Below the pieces are notes generated by a model. That model was given only the letters and a program-made list of their open reading frames with translations, did no database searches and was not told the DNA's origin. This document shows positions 1 through 10,980 of a DNA stretch of 64,000 nucleotides, piece after piece (the first letter of the stretch is position 1; each line of letters begins with the position of its first letter). Source of the DNA: Ryuthela nishihirai (taxonomy: Eukaryota > Arthropoda > Arachnida > Araneae > Heptathelidae); contig JAWZYU010000010.1 in NCBI GenBank assembly GCA_038380435.1, positions 40,582,135-40,646,134 of the forward strand, given 5' to 3'. Position numbers and translations under genes: made by a program.

Positions 1-207
1 CTCCCAGAAGTGTTGTTTCTTGTTTACAGGATATTTTCCTGTGATACTTTATTACCAAATTATTTATATAACACTATGAGCGTGAGTGACAAATATTACT
101 ACCATTATATGTGACAGCTTGGCTGCTCAATTCCTGACATAGGTGGTGCCACTGGCAAATCGGCAAAAATGCAAGAATGCTTATGTCACATTGTTGAAGA
201 AAAGGGT
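1..207. other. Unassigned AT-rich flank
   Basis: I see no gene or recognisable element here. Short reading frames are present but have no recognisable protein features. Confidence 0.4.
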
Positions 208-318
208 TAGTCTCTGGTGGTCTAATGCCTGGCATGCTTCTGGGAGACACGAGATTGAATCCCATTAAGGGCAACCAATTTTTTCCACCGAATTATTTCA
301 AGTGCTTATTTTCTACTT
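208..318 (+). repeat. Diverged SINE3 (tRNA-Gly-like) copy
   Basis: The stretch CTGGCATGCTTCTGGGAGA, then a degraded B-box (GAGATTGAATCCC), then ATTTTTTCCACCGAATTATTT, matches in order the tRNA-like unit seen at 22.6 kb and 53.1-53.4 kb. The A-box side is degraded. Assignment rests on this collinear similarity only. Confidence 0.45.
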
Positions 319-339
319 TTTAGATAACACCAATCCAAT

Positions 340-1085
340 ATTCTCAGACAATTCTGAGAATATTGGATACCGAATGCCCCCTATTCACTAAACAGTCCTC
401 TGCGGCAGTTAAGCTGAATAGAAATTCATCATTCGCTCACTCTTCTAAGTGCTGAGATGGTCACACTCCTACAATGGAATTATCGTAGATTCCAGAAGAA
501 TATTGACGACATCAAGGCACTCCTTCAGGCACACCAGTGCATCTGTGTGTGCCTACAGGAGACATACTTGCAGCCAGTCACAGATCTCACGATCCAGCAC
601 TTTTCACTAGTTCGCCAGGACCAGGATGGAGATCGTCCAGCTCACGGGGGTGTCGCCATCCTCATGAGCAATCATTCCCCATTTCAGGTCATACCCCTCG
701 CCACCAACTTAGAGGCGGTAGCCATCCACCTCTTCGTGGGGTTCTTGCTGACTGTCTGCTTTGTACATCTTCCATCTGGAACCATTGTCTTCCAGGAAGA
801 CCTCGATGATCTTTTCTCGCAGATGCCGTCCCCCTTCCTCATAATTGGGGACTTCAACAGACAGTCCACTTTGGGGCAGTGCTGACACCAAGGGGAGGGG
901 TGGGGTCCTTTGAGCAGTGGCTCCTAGATCCTTCTCTCTCCCTGTTGAACACCGGTGTCGGTACTTACTTTTACTCCCCAACCCGCACATTCACTGCCAT
1001 TGACCATCTGCACCTCCTCGATTCTTCCACTCTTTACATGGAAGGTCGAGAACAACCCTTATAGAAGCGATCACATCTCTGTGGG
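340..1085 (+). pseudogene. Jockey-type LINE (family A): ORF1 end and ORF2 endonuclease fragment
   Basis: From 457 the frame reads as the N-terminus of an AP-like endonuclease of a jockey-type non-LTR retrotransposon: MVTLLQWN, an LQET motif near residue 34, then HGGVAIL and IIGDFN near residue 130. The enzyme nicks the target DNA to prime reverse transcription. After about residue 136 the frame shifts, and the domain continues near 890-1080 with a LEQWLLD-type segment and an SDH motif that belongs to the catalytic end of the fold. Bases 355-480 match, in reverse complement, bases 3290-3400 of the neighbouring minus-strand copy, so both belong to one family. The fragment is cut at both ends and cannot make a working enzyme. 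Confidence 0.8.
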
Positions 1086-1130
1086 GTGTACCATCTCCCG
1101 TGAGGGGTCTTGCAGCACTTCACGCGCCTC

Positions 1131-1925
1131 ACGGTGTGAACTATTAAAACATAAAAACACAAAAACAGTGGTTAAAATAGAGCCATCGGTTAAAAGATGT
1201 CCGAGTGTAAGGGGCTCGGATGTAAAATCATGGAAGTTAAAAAACATACGTCATTCAAAGTTAAAAGCAAGGCATGAGACTAAAATATGTTTAATAGTTA
1301 AAACGATGTTGCAAAACTCACACTTAGGTTCGTTGTCCACCCATAGAAGAAACGAATGACCTAAGCAGAGCCGAGCAAGTACAACTTCTTCCTTGCGATT
1401 CTTGCGGTAAAATGAATGCCATGGTTTGATGAGAGGTTTGATCTCAAAGAGCTTGTTGGTAAGCTGTTCTGACCAAGATCACTGCTACTGTGCCTGGAGC
1501 TCGATGGTAAAATGCTGCTGGAAATCCATATATGGAACTTGCAACAGAAAGCCATGACAGGCTAACTTGACAGCAGCATCTGCCAAATCATTGCCCCTGA
1601 TTCTGACGTGACTGGGTACCCAACAGAAATGGATGGTGGTTGCAGCTGCCAGACAATGTAGCTGCTGGCGGATCTTAGAAAGAACTAGGTGAGGCCGATG
1701 CCTCACCAAGATCAAAGCTTGTAGCAAACTAAGTGAGTCGGTGTAAAGCACACACCGACGATGATGCTTAGCCATCACGTGGTACAAGATGAGACTAATA
1801 GCATGCAACTCTGCAGTGAAGATCGAACACTGCAGTGGGATCTGGTCTGCAATGATTACATCACAGCAGACCATGGCTGATCCCACTGATGTGCCAGAAT
1901 TCGAGCCATCTGTGAAGACATGCAA
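1131..1925 (-). pseudogene. RNase H domain and C-terminus of LINE family A ORF2
   Basis: The minus-strand frame from 1925 opens with an RNase H signature: FTDGS (first Asp), then TAELHAI (Glu), YTDSLSLLQAL (Asp) and WVPSHVRIRGNDLADAAVK (the His/Asp end). All four landmarks are in order over about 130 residues, as in the RNase H of jockey/I-group LINEs, which removes the RNA strand during integration. After a frame break near 1485 the C-terminal region follows. It contains RKEEVVLARLCLGHS and a cysteine/histidine-spaced segment (CEFCN, then IKHILVSC) of the kind found at the end of jockey ORF2 proteins. It ends close to 1130. Confidence 0.8.
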
Positions 1926-1959
1926 GAAGTCTGGATACTCAGTACAATGCTGGCAAAGA

Positions 1960-3310
1960 GTTGCCGGTACACACAGTCAGGTGTAAAGGCCTTCCCTGTC
2001 CTGCACAGAGAAAAATCACAGGAAGGGAAAATGCCCAGCCATGGTGGGAGTAACTTGACTGTCGACTGTGCAATGCTATCGAGACTGGTGTTGATGTCTC
2101 TGAGGTAGCCTCGGACTCGCAAACCAAAAGGACAAATGGCGGTCGGCCAATTAGTGCAAAGCATTTCCCACTTTGGACTGAAAACACAGTCCCAAGTGGG
2201 ATGGCCAGGTAGGGATCGTAATTTAGATGCATATTGTAGGAACAACTGCTGATGGCAAAGAGATAAAGACTGTTTGTCGGTCTCAATGTAAAGACTCTGG
2301 ACTGGTGAGGTGCAGAAGGCTCCCGTGCAAACATGGAGGGCCTGATGATAAAAGGGAGTCCAGCACCTTCATCACCGAATCCCAGGTGGAGTTGTACACC
2401 TGGGATCTGTAGTCCAGTTTCGACCAGACAAATGCATGGTACAAGCGGAGCAGAGAACATCGGTCAGCTCCCCAGGAGAGAGAGGAGAGGACCTTGACAA
2501 TGTTCAATGCTTGGGTTGGGTTGTTTTACCTCTGAGCGGCACTTTTTTGCACACCATGGGCTAAATGGCCAGGTCACATGGATCCCGAAGGCTCAGAGAA
2601 GGTTGGAGGAGGGGACCCACTGGAACAGCTGTTGGGAGACAGATGGTAGCCTCCCGTCAAGGCCATCCAGCGTGTTCTTTAACGTGCACAGGGTATGGCT
2701 CTCCCGCACACGGGGCCACGGCTTAACGTCCCATCCGACGGACGGCAGCCTTTCCAAGCCCATCGGTGTCCCCTACTGACCGTGGGCAGGGCGGGAAATT
2801 TTTGCGGAGATAAATCTCAACGCTGACCCAGCTGGGACTCGAACCTGGGAACTGCAGATTACGAGTCTGGATGTTCAATGCCCATGCACACTTAGACCTC
2901 AGATGACATATGTGTGGTAAAAAGGTCGATTTCTGATTGAATATGAGACCGAGAAACTTAGTCTACACCACAACTGGAATGATGATGCCTCTGAGCCGTA
3001 GCTTGGAATCAAGGTGAAGATTATGCTTGTGACAAAAATGCACACAAACGGTCTTCTGTGGGGAGAACTGAAACCCGTTTGCAGTCGTCTTTCAATGACC
3101 TTCATGCTAGACGAAGAGCAAAAGATGCTAAAGTTGTCAATACAGAGGGCATTTCCTACTGATGGAAGACGTTGTCTAGTAATAGAATTAATCTTGACAG
3201 TGAAAAGTGTAACACTCAGAACACAGCCTTGAAGGAGTGCCTTGATGTCGTCAATATTCCTCTAGAATCCACAACAATTCCATTGTAGGAGTGTGGCCAT
3301 CTCAGAACTT
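1960..3310 (-). pseudogene. LINE family A ORF2: endonuclease stub, reverse transcriptase and thumb, split by SINE1
   Basis: ORF2 starts at 3309 on the minus strand with MATLLQWN, the same start as the plus-strand fragment at 457. After ALLQ the sequence passes directly into the end of the RT palm. There LCIDNFSIFC occupies the place of the YxDD catalytic box (Tyr and one Asp changed), followed by the palm end with MKVIERRLQT and then a WADK-less stretch. The thumb resumes left of the inserted SINE1, at about 2510, with VLSSLSWGADRCSLLRLYHAFVWSKLDYRSQVY. Several frames are used because of indels. The protein would be inactive: the endonuclease and most of the RT fingers/palm are deleted and the catalytic box is mutated. 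Confidence 0.75.
2511..2870 (-). mobile_element. SINE1 inserted in LINE family A (11-bp TSD)
   Basis: This tRNA-derived SINE lies tail-left, with the CCCAACCCA-type tail at 2511 and the B-box GACTCGAACC (reverse sense) near 2840. It is flanked by the exact direct repeat ATGTTCAATGC at 2500-2510 and 2871-2881, a target-site duplication inside the LINE RT coding sequence. The tRNA head is cut just 5' of the anticodon region, so the A-box is missing, as expected of a 5'-truncated copy. It is younger than the LINE it sits in. Confidence 0.9.
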
Positions 3311-3339
3311 AGAAGAGTGAGCAGACGATGAATTTCTAT

Positions 3340-4380
3340 TCAGCTTAACTGCCGCAGAGGACTGTTTAGTGAATAGGGGGCAGTCGGTATCTGTGTTTTC
3401 AGAATCATCTGAGGGACATTGGATCGGTGACCACTCTGTGGAGAAGTGGTGATTTTCTTTTTTGGTCCCAGTGGGGGCCCCTTTAGTTTGGAAGATCTTG
3501 CTGTCTGAGGACAGGAAGGAGGAGGCCTTCCAGTGGAGGTGGAAGGCTGAGTTGCAGGAATGGAAACCGGAGTTGATGTCAAAGTTGACACCACCCTCAG
3601 TTTCGCCTGCATCAGGAGGTATTTTGCTGCAGGTGAGAAAGACTCAGTAGGTGGCACACTGATGTCAGTCTGCACTGCCACCGAAGTCATTCGATGATTG
3701 GCTTCCCAATGACTGCACTGGCATAGGATACCTTGCCAGGTGGGGCAGGTAGTGCAGTGAGCTTTCTCGCCTCAGCATAAGAGATGTTGTCCATGATCTT
3801 TAGATGTTGAACCTCTTTTTCGTCCTTCCACTTCGGACAGTTGTGGGAGTATGCCACATGTTCACCACTATAGTTCACACAGCTTGCCTTTTCTGCTGTG
3901 CAATCAGGATCAAGGTGATCCTTACTGCCACAGCAAGCACAGGTGGGTTTGCCCCAGCAAGCTGTGCGGGCATGATAGCATATCTGGCACTGAAAACAGC
4001 ACAGAGGGTTCGGTATATACAGCTGTATCTCACAATGCAAATAACCTGCCTTGATGGAAGAAGGCAGGTGTGGCATGTTAAATGTGATAATCAGTATCTG
4101 AGTGGGTATCAATTTACCATCACGATGTGTCACAATCCGATGGACCACTGTTACTCCTTGAGGTCTGAGCTCTAAGAGGATTTCCTCCTGGGTAACTTTG
4201 AGGAGGCCCCACTCAGTTATCACACCCCGAGAGGAATTCAAAGTTTTGTGGAGAGTGACCTCAACAACCATCCTACCAGTCTCTCTGACTTTCAGGAGCA
4301 GTTCCGAATATATGGAACAAGCAGTCTCAACCTGCAAGTCGCCAGATCATAAGAGCTTGACAGATTTCAGCTTTCCCGCA
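3340..4380 (-). pseudogene. LINE family A ORF1 (Gag-like, zinc knuckles)
   Basis: The minus-strand frame 4337-3687 (216 residues) encodes an RNA-binding Gag-like protein. A segment from about residue 30 to 115 resembles the fold preceding the knuckles. Three cysteine/histidine clusters follow: CFQCQICYHARTAC, CACCGSKDHLDPDC and CVNYSGEHVAYSHNC. The last has Tyr where a Cys is expected. The motif CPKWKDEKEVQHLK and a YAEARKL segment follow, as in ORF1 proteins of arthropod jockey elements. At 3690 the frame shifts (overlapping ATGA), and a proline/serine/threonine-rich tail continues to 3340, where ORF2 begins. The same knuckle region is found at 63.8-64 kb. Confidence 0.8.
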
Positions 4381-4549
4381 TGATCTTTCAAACCTTCATT
4401 TAAAAAACTGGGGACACATCCCCAAGTACCTGATCACCTGTGGAGTGAATGATCAGGAATCTCAGGAACGAAGACACAGACAAAGAAGACAAAGGCAGAG
4501 ATGAGGAAGATGAGGGCTCATGTTGAGCCCTCTTGTTGTCATTGATCAT

Positions 4550-4870
4550 ATCAATTTCTTAATTCTTTCATGGTTGTTTTTGTGTGATTTAGTGCCCGGT
4601 GTCCCCACCCTCCACAGAGCCCAACAAGGGGATGTCCAGTTGGGCGCCAGGGCTACGCGGGCATTATACCCACACAGACAGTGTGCCTAGTCCTCACAAA
4701 TAAACAAAACGAAAATGAAAAGAAAAATGTGTGAAAAAAAAACCTTTCTTCACAAAAGGAATTAAGTGAAAAATAACAAAATTGTGAACAGCCAAACTAG
4801 CCACACAAAGAAAGGATAACTACAAAAGGAAAATAAGCTGTGAGGAAACTCACAAACCTGTACCCGAATG
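4550..4870. other. 5' region of LINE A copy / AT-rich filler
   Basis: A GC-richer block at 4590-4700, then AT-rich sequence with no recognisable product. It lies between ORF1 and the conserved 5' segment of the family-A copy. I cannot tell whether it is 5' untranslated sequence or a later insertion. Confidence 0.35.
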
Positions 4871-4883
4871 TGGGCAAGGTTGA

Positions 4884-4924
4884 CCTGCTATGATCAACCA
4901 CTCTGCATGGTTGATCATAGCAGG
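4884..4924. repeat. Perfect 17-bp inverted repeat (hairpin)
   Basis: CCTGCTATGATCAACCA at 4884-4900 and its exact reverse complement at 4908-4924 are separated by seven bases. It lies in the 5' region of the minus-strand LINE copy. I see no counterpart in the copy at 63.2 kb. Confidence 0.85.
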
Positions 4925-5170
4925 ACCTGCCCACCAGCTGATTGCTCCTGAGGGTCCACCCCACAAGCTCCTGTTTACTGGAAGCAGAGACTCCTGAATC
5001 CACTGCCCAGCCCCACGATGACAGGCTCCCTAATGGCAAGGTGGCCAAAGGGGACCCTGACAGTCATGAGCTGAGGAGAAGAGACGGGGATCCCCAAGCA
5101 ACTACCAGGATCCTCCTTTCCCAGGATACGGGTCTCTGCACATGGCAAACACGCAGGTGAGCATTCAGGA

Positions 5171-5209
5171 CCCTGTGAAGGTACCCAAGCCAGCTGAACC
5201 TTCACAGGG
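5171..5209. repeat. 12-bp inverted repeat near LINE A 5' end
   Basis: CCCTGTGAAGGT at 5171-5182 pairs with ACCTTCACAGGG at 5198-5209 across a 15-base loop. It lies near the likely 5' end of the minus-strand family-A LINE. It may be a secondary structure in the LINE RNA, but this is inference. Confidence 0.7.
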
Positions 5210-5432
5210 TGGTCCCCTCACCACATACAGGAGCTTGCACCAAGGTGCAGAATGAGAGAAATCCCCAAACATCTTTGCCAGTAACCAAATTAGCCTTAGG
5301 CAGCTACACTTTGAGAGAAGGAATTTTGCTGAGTTAAAGCCTTTCTTGCTTAGGATCAAACTGGCAACCTGGAGAAGCTGGTAAATGCTGCTGAAAGAGG
5401 AATGCACTTACTGATTGCCAACAACAGAGCTT

Positions 5433-5793
5433 TTGTTTTACCTCTGAGTAGCATTTTTTGCCCACAATGGGCTAAATGGCCAAGTTGCACAGACCTCGAG
5501 GGCTCAGAGAAGGTTGGGGGGAGAGGACTCACTGAGTAGATGTTAGGAGACATGGTAACCTCCTATCTAGGTCATCCAGTGTGTTCTTTAATGTGCACAG
5601 GGTATGGCTTTCCTGCACATGGGGCAATGGCTTGCCAATGGAGGCTGTTTTCCAAGCCCATTGGTATCCTCGACTGACTGAGGGCAGGGCAGAAGAGTTT
5701 TGCAGAGATAAATCTCAATGCTGGCCTAGCTGGTATTCGAACCTGGGAACTGCAAATTACAAGCCTGGAGTGCTATTGACTGAGCCAACCCAA
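5433..5793 (-). mobile_element. SINE1 copy, diverged
   Basis: Tail-left copy beginning TTGTTTTACCTCTGAG. It passes through the core GTGTTCTTTAATGTGCACAG and ends with a tRNA-like head that still shows the reversed B-box (ATTCGAACCTGGGAAC) and a degraded A-box. Substitutions and a small deletion in the middle make it older than the 43.8-kb copy. Confidence 0.85.
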
Positions 5794-5999
5794 CATCAGG
5801 GCAGTCTAAGGTAAGCTACATATACTTTGTCCTCATAGTGGCAAACTGCTACATAAGATCCATATTTGGTATGCATGGTAATCAGCTTGCAACATACTGT
5901 TTTGATCTTTAAGAGTTGTTAGATTTCAATTGTTTTTATTCACTTTCATGGTTCAACTTCATTAAGCCAACTGAAATTCTAATGATTTAAACTGAAAAA

Positions 6000-7204
6000 A
6001 CACTAGAGCCATGTCTACGTCAATTCTGGAATACTTAGTGGCAATCCTGTTGGGAAATACTCCACAACTCCAAATGAATACATTTTGCAAGATCTTGCAC
6101 CCCTGAAAAAGGCTTTCCATCAAATTCCTTTTTTATATTTGGAAAAAACCAAAAACTTCATGGTGCAAGATTGGGTGAATATGCAGGATGGGGTAGCTTT
6201 TTTATCTTCTTCTGCTCGATGGGCTGTAACTTGCCAGGTTTTATGCGCACTGGCATTGTCATGAAGAACCCTTGACATGCCTGTTGTTGGATGCTGCTCC
6301 TTCATCTCCTTAACCATTTAGGACAAAATATTGGTGTAGTATTGGCCATCTATAGTCAATTTTTCAGGTAATGTGTCCTTGGGAATTTAAAAAAATTATG
6401 AGCATCCTCTTCCTTGAGCCAAAATTTTGGATGATTTGGGGATGCGATTCATCTTCTGCAACCCAAATATATTTGTTTGTTTGAATCCCATAACAGTGCA
6501 ATATACAATGCAATCTTTCTGGGAGTTAAATAGTAATAAAACCATGTCTCATTACCTGTGACAATGTCTGTTAACTGTTTGGGGCTACTAGGTTCAAACA
6601 CTGCCAGCATCTACTTGAACGTCAATGCTAGCCCTCTTTACCATTCTGTCAGTTTGTGGGGTACTCATTTGGCACAGATCTTTCTAAAATTTTAAATGTT
6701 GATGAACAATTGCTTCCACCAATCAATACACTGACATCTCAACTTATTACCTGAATGATAATGTGCAAGTTTTCCTTAACAAGTTCATGAAACAACAGTG
6801 ATGGTTCTCTCATTCACTGCCACCTTCAGTCTTCCTGCACAAGGGAGATCTTTAATGATCTGCCATCCTTCTCTAAATATGCAGATCCATTACATAACAC
6901 TGCCATTGAACAGGCATGATCCCCACATACTTGTGATGAATCAGCATGAATTTTTTCACATTGTCTTCAGGTTGCATCCTTGTGAAAATGTAAAATCTTT
7001 CCATCTTTAATAGACCACATAGCAGCAATGCAGATTTCGCAGACCGAACTTTATGCACCACCAGCGAACAGAGAAATGATAAAGCTTTTATTCTTAACAC
7101 ATAATGAGAAATTTACACAAGTTTTCAAACAAGTCATAACTCATTAACTTCAGAGGAATGATTGCTGATCTACAGACCTGTCAAAAACTTTTTGAACACC
7201 CTCT
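6000..7204 (-). pseudogene. Mariner transposase relic
   Basis: The minus strand carries a decayed mariner element. Its right end has GGGTGTTCAAAAAGTTTTTG, typical of a mariner terminal repeat. The N-terminal region includes MERFYIFTRMQPEDNVKK near 7010. The most telling segment is at 6317-6120: VLHDNASAHKT, which contains the second catalytic Asp of the mariner DDE/D fold. The following reading is in the broken frame where the HPPYSPD-like region should be. Many stops and frameshifts are present. The left terminal repeat is not obvious. The protein would have cut and pasted the element into TA sites. Confidence 0.7.
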
Positions 7205-7420
7205 GTATTGTATATATATATATAATTATTATATTCTTTTATCTATGATGCTGATATATTTTGAATAGCTTAGAGAACATCCATTTACAACAAGCGTTGA
7301 ATGTTAAATTCCAATCCATTCATATCTAAGAAGCAAATGAATTCAAGAAGGTAATGAATGAAAAGAGAGTGAACAAATTATAAACTATAGTGCAAAAATG
7401 CTTGTATTTTCATTACTTAC

Positions 7421-7552
7421 TTGTATTCTTCATATACTTCATGCTTTGGTAATGATACTTCAGGATCTTCTGCCAGATGACTTTGTATCCAAGTGTAAGT
7501 CTGAGCTACTTCAATATCAGACTTTTTGCCCAGTGGATTAGTAATGCTTTTT
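7421..7552 (-). CDS. RFX5/RFX7-type transcription factor, exon 4 (start of winged-helix DNA-binding domain)
   Basis: The 132-nt exon encodes residues reading WIQSHLAEDPEVSLPKHEVY and then EEYK. This is the characteristic start of the RFX DNA-binding domain in the RFX5/RFX7 subgroup, where LPKxEVYxEY is the hallmark. RFX proteins bind X-box DNA through this winged helix and act in the nucleus. The acceptor is a pyrimidine tract ending TTTCTTTAAG. The donor is AA followed by GTAAGT. One base completes the codon split by the previous exon and two bases are left over, so the rest of the domain must be on a further exon. I find none between 1 and 7420, so the gene runs off the left edge. RFX7 is more likely than RFX5 by the length of the match, but I do not assign a symbol. 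Confidence 0.88.
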
Positions 7553-8305
7553 CTTAAAGAAAACAATTATTGTGAATTAGCTTCTGCATTTCTTAATATA
7601 TAGTAGTAGCAAAATACTTCTAGCCTTACTATTCTTTTTTCATTAAGAACTGTGATCTCACAGAAAAATGAAACATATTTTTGAACTGCTTCAGCATTAA
7701 AGTTCGCATCATAAATTATGAAGATGGGATGCATATTCTTCCCATTTTTAATATTCACAAAACCTATAACACAATATAGTAATAGTTGTTGAATATTAAA
7801 TGTATATGCAATTACATTGTCAGTGAAACTTTTTTCTATAAAACTATTTATTTTCTTTAAAGTCAACAGGTAATTCTGTGGATATTATTTATTACAAAAA
7901 ATTCACCCACCTTCCTCAACTTTCAAAAATACTGTATAATCATGGCCACATTACTGAGAATTGCATAACAATACTTAGTTCTATACTTATAATAAATGAA
8001 GGAGTTAATGCAGACATAGTGAAGATCTATCTATTCCTTAGAAAGCATTTATCTATATACAAGTGAATCTGAAAAATTAAAATAAAAGCTTACAATAACT
8101 TTTCAAAGACAAATAATTTGAGATGTGGGACACTTCCAATAGTTCTATTAAAAATTCAAGAAACTCTAAGCTGCATAAAATGGAAGAGTATTATGAATTA
8201 AAATCTGTTTGCAACATTCCCTAACCAATAAAACATTTTTAAGCAATTATTAATATATTTTTTAAATATACGAAGTATCTGAAATGTAATGAGAGTGTAA
8301 CATAC

Positions 8306-8397
8306 TGTTTTAATGGATCATTATCTGGGGAACATCTGGTTGGTAACTGCAAATACAGGAAAAGTTTTTCAATGTCAGAATACTGTTCCACTTCATT
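8306..8397 (-). CDS. RFX5/RFX7-type transcription factor, exon 3
   Basis: This 92-nt exon reads NEVEQYSDIEKLFLYLQLP and continues to an acidic/polar stretch. The VExxxDIEKLxLYLQLP segment is the conserved helix just N-terminal of the winged helix in RFX5 and RFX7 proteins. The acceptor is TTTGCTTTTAG and the donor is CA followed by GTATGT. It starts in phase 0 and ends two bases into a codon, which the first base of the exon at 7552 completes. The intron to exon 4 is 753 nt. Confidence 0.87.
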
Positions 8398-8884
8398 CTA
8401 AAAGCAAACAAAAAAAACATTAAATAAAAAGAATATACATTAGTATTTGTGTAGAAAATATCTTATACATGTAACTTAAATTTTTCCCTCAGCACAATGT
8501 AACAAAATTATGCAAAATTTAAAAAACGTTTATAATTGTAAAATTTATTTCAAAAACTAAAGAGTGAATCAGCACATCTGATTAATTAATAACTGCCCTC
8601 AGATCAATTAAATAACCATCCTCTGTTTAACATATAATTATTGTTCTGCCATTATTATATCAATTAGGGTAGCAACAACAGTCAAAAATTACTGAATCCA
8701 ATATAAATAACAGCAGTAAGTTGATCCGAATAGAAAACCTTGGGGCATCTTCTATATTGGGCACTATACCCATTTTCTAAACAATTTCTGATAACATCAC
8801 TTAGTAGTTTTACAAACTTCACATTTTTTAAGAAAATCTAAATCTGTATGAAAAGAACAAATTTTCAACAGTGAATCAAGTGGT
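8398..8884. other. Intronic AT-rich sequence
   Basis: Part of the intron between the microexon and exon 3 of the RFX-type gene. I see no element with recognisable ends. Confidence 0.5.
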
Positions 8885-10260
8885 AATATCTCTTTTATTA
8901 TGCTTGTTCTAGGTGACTTCAATGCCAAAGTTAGTACTGACTCTGACCTTTGGGGAGGGGTGATAGGCTCTTATGGTATTGGTAGCTGCAATGGCAATGG
9001 CTACTTAGAGGTAAGAAAAGGTAATGGTTTGAGAATAACTAACACTTATTACAAACACCACGACATACATAAGTACACATGGGTGTCAGATGGGCTGCAC
9101 AAGAATATAATTGATTATATATTAATTAACAGCAAATGGGCTGGTTCTGTTAGGAATACCAGATCACATAGAGAAGCTGAAATTGGATCTGACCATTACC
9201 TTGTTATACGTATCTTGCAACTTAAACTTAAGAAGTGTTGTGCTAAGGTAAAAAATTTACCTTTAACTCTGAAGCTCTGAAAGACCCAGTTATAGCTAAA
9301 GCATGATATGTTACTTAGTCATTATGACAGTCATGGTTTGCTTATTATTGAAGTTGAGGAAGAATGGAATCATTTTAAACAGGCCTTTTTGGAAACTAAC
9401 AGTACTTTTTTTGGGAAAAAAGGTGCAGAGGAGGCAGAATTTTTTTTAGCGATTTGAGCTTATTTCAGAAAAAAAGAACTGTAGAAATATCCTTAATCAA
9501 CACTCTATTAGCCCTACCAGTCCTAATAATATGCAAAATTGATTGCAAGGGAAAGATTTTGGCTTTAAATGTGGCAGGCTGTGATTCAGTTAATCTGAAT
9601 GGTTGCAGTCTTGAGCAGGTGTCACAGTTTTATTATCTTGGGAGCTATGTAACAGATAATGGTGATGTGCGGCATGAGATTAACAGACGAATAGGGATTG
9701 CTGCCGGGACTTTTAAGAATCTATGGAGAGCGTGAAGAAATAGGCATATACACCTAAAGACTAAAATTAGACTGTATAATAGTTTGGTTCTTTCTAAGGT
9801 TAGTTATGGTAGTGAAACTTGGATGCTGTGTAAACATAACAGGAAACTAGATGCTTTTGATTCTAGATGCTTGTGCAGTATCTTGGGTATTAGTTGATTC
9901 GACTTTGTAAGTAATGATGAGGTTAAGCAAAGGAGTCACCAACCTCATTTAAGCAGCATATTATGCAGGGAGAGACTCCGTTGGTTTGGCCATGTTGCCA
10001 ACAAAGCTAGTATGCATAATTATAGATTAGCAAATAGGGTTATGAACAGTGTACCTAAAGGTCTGAGAAGAGGAGACCTTGTCGTCCCCCCCCCCCCCCC
10101 CCCGCAGACAATGTCAAACAGGACCTTGTTAGAATTGGTGTGCAGTGGTCAGATGTAGCTCAGACAGATATGCTTGGAGAACTAAATTGCATGATCTGGT
10201 TGGACCTCCATATCTCATGGCTACTTGAGGATGGTGATGATGAATCAAGTGGCATGTGCT
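8885..10260 (+). pseudogene. RTE/BovB-like LINE (family C), internally deleted copy
   Basis: The plus strand encodes LVLGDFNAKV near 8900, then a 90-residue endonuclease C-terminal half ending GSDHYLV at about 9200. The reverse-transcriptase core is deleted. Sequence resumes near 9560 with LNGCSLEQVSQFYYLGSYV and GDVRHEINRRIGIAAGTFKN, then LYNSLVLSKVSYGSETWML and the LRWFGHVA motif near 9970. These are the C-terminal landmarks of endonuclease-reverse transcriptases of the BovB/RTE sort (often labelled craniofacial development protein 2-like in databases). It lacks the catalytic palm and has several stops. A run of about 17 C occupies the place of a proline/arginine-rich stretch at 10087-10103. 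The same family has a longer copy at 48-52.4 kb. The clade is not fully resolved from motifs alone. Confidence 0.82.
10087..10103. repeat. Homopolymer C run in LINE relic
   Basis: About 17 consecutive C within the coding relic of LINE family C, where RPRGRP-like codons would be expected. Length may be unreliable in the assembly. Confidence 0.8.
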
Positions 10261-10980
10261 TCCATTGTTCACATCTCATTATGAAACTGCTAAGTGTCAT
10301 CCCAATACAGAAGATGCCCAAAGCATAAAAGACTCAAGATATATATATATCAGTTTAGGCATTTTTTAGGATCTTTAATGATTTTTCAAGTGCTTAAAAT
10401 ATAGAAATTATAAAGCAATTAATAGCAATAAACCTCAAATAAAATTCAAAATTTACTATATCTTCAGAAAGTTTCAATGAGAAAAAGTCTCTAACAATAA
10501 ATCTACTCAATTATAAATTTGTTTCACTATGTTTGAAGCTGAAAGATATTACCATGCATGCTACTTCCAATGATAACAATAAGTGTTCTTTTGTCTTGAT
10601 GAAGTTTGAAGATTTAAACATAAATTTTAAACTTTTTTTTTTATAAAAAAAAACAGTTCTAAAATTGTCCAAAAAATAAATATCATGGACTAATATTTTT
10701 GACACAACTGTTTTTCTTTTTGTTCACGATTTGCAGTTCTTCTGTTTTCATGACATGTTGCTGTCTATGATGGCTATGCATATTTTTTATTGCTCTGCTG
10801 ATGGGCAATTCTCTGGCATTTTTCATTATAGTGTATCCTTTTAGTAGGGTTTTCTACTAAAATTTTTCATGCTGCTGAGAGGGTTGGCAGAAAGGGATTA
10901 TATCCCTGTTCCCTTGATGGCTACAGATATATTTTCAAAGGCAGTTCTCAAATGGAAGTTTCTGGGTATGCCACATAAGT
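10261..10980. other. Intronic AT-rich sequence
   Basis: The end of the LINE relic passes into AT-rich sequence with poly-A and poly-T tracts. I see no gene or element. Confidence 0.45.

Larger units (their letters stand above)
1100..5260 (-). mobile_element. Jockey-type LINE family A, long decayed copy
   Basis: Read on the minus strand this copy runs 5' region (about 5260-4380), ORF1 with zinc knuckles, the ORF2 start, reverse transcriptase, RNase H and the C-terminal region, ending near 1100. Most of the endonuclease is missing: the ORF2 start at 3309 jumps after about 20 residues into reverse-transcriptase sequence. A SINE1 interrupts the RT domain at 2511-2870. The 5' region is shared with the second family-A copy at 63.2-64 kb, for example a stretch ending in GATCCTGGTAGTTGCTTGG and the palindrome GGGCTCAACATGAGCCC. 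Frameshifts and stops show it is dead. The 3' boundary is not sharp because it abuts the inverted fragment at 340-1085. Confidence 0.75.

Noticed and set aside
340..4380. Twin-priming explanation for the inverted LINE A pieces
   Set aside because: The plus piece and the minus copy overlap in sequence (ORF1/ORF2 boundary present in both), and the inverted piece lies beyond the 3' end, not at the 5' end as twin priming would give.
4884..4924. Hairpin as a bacterial-type terminator
   Set aside because: The context is eukaryotic and lies within a LINE 5' region; there is no reason to call a terminator.
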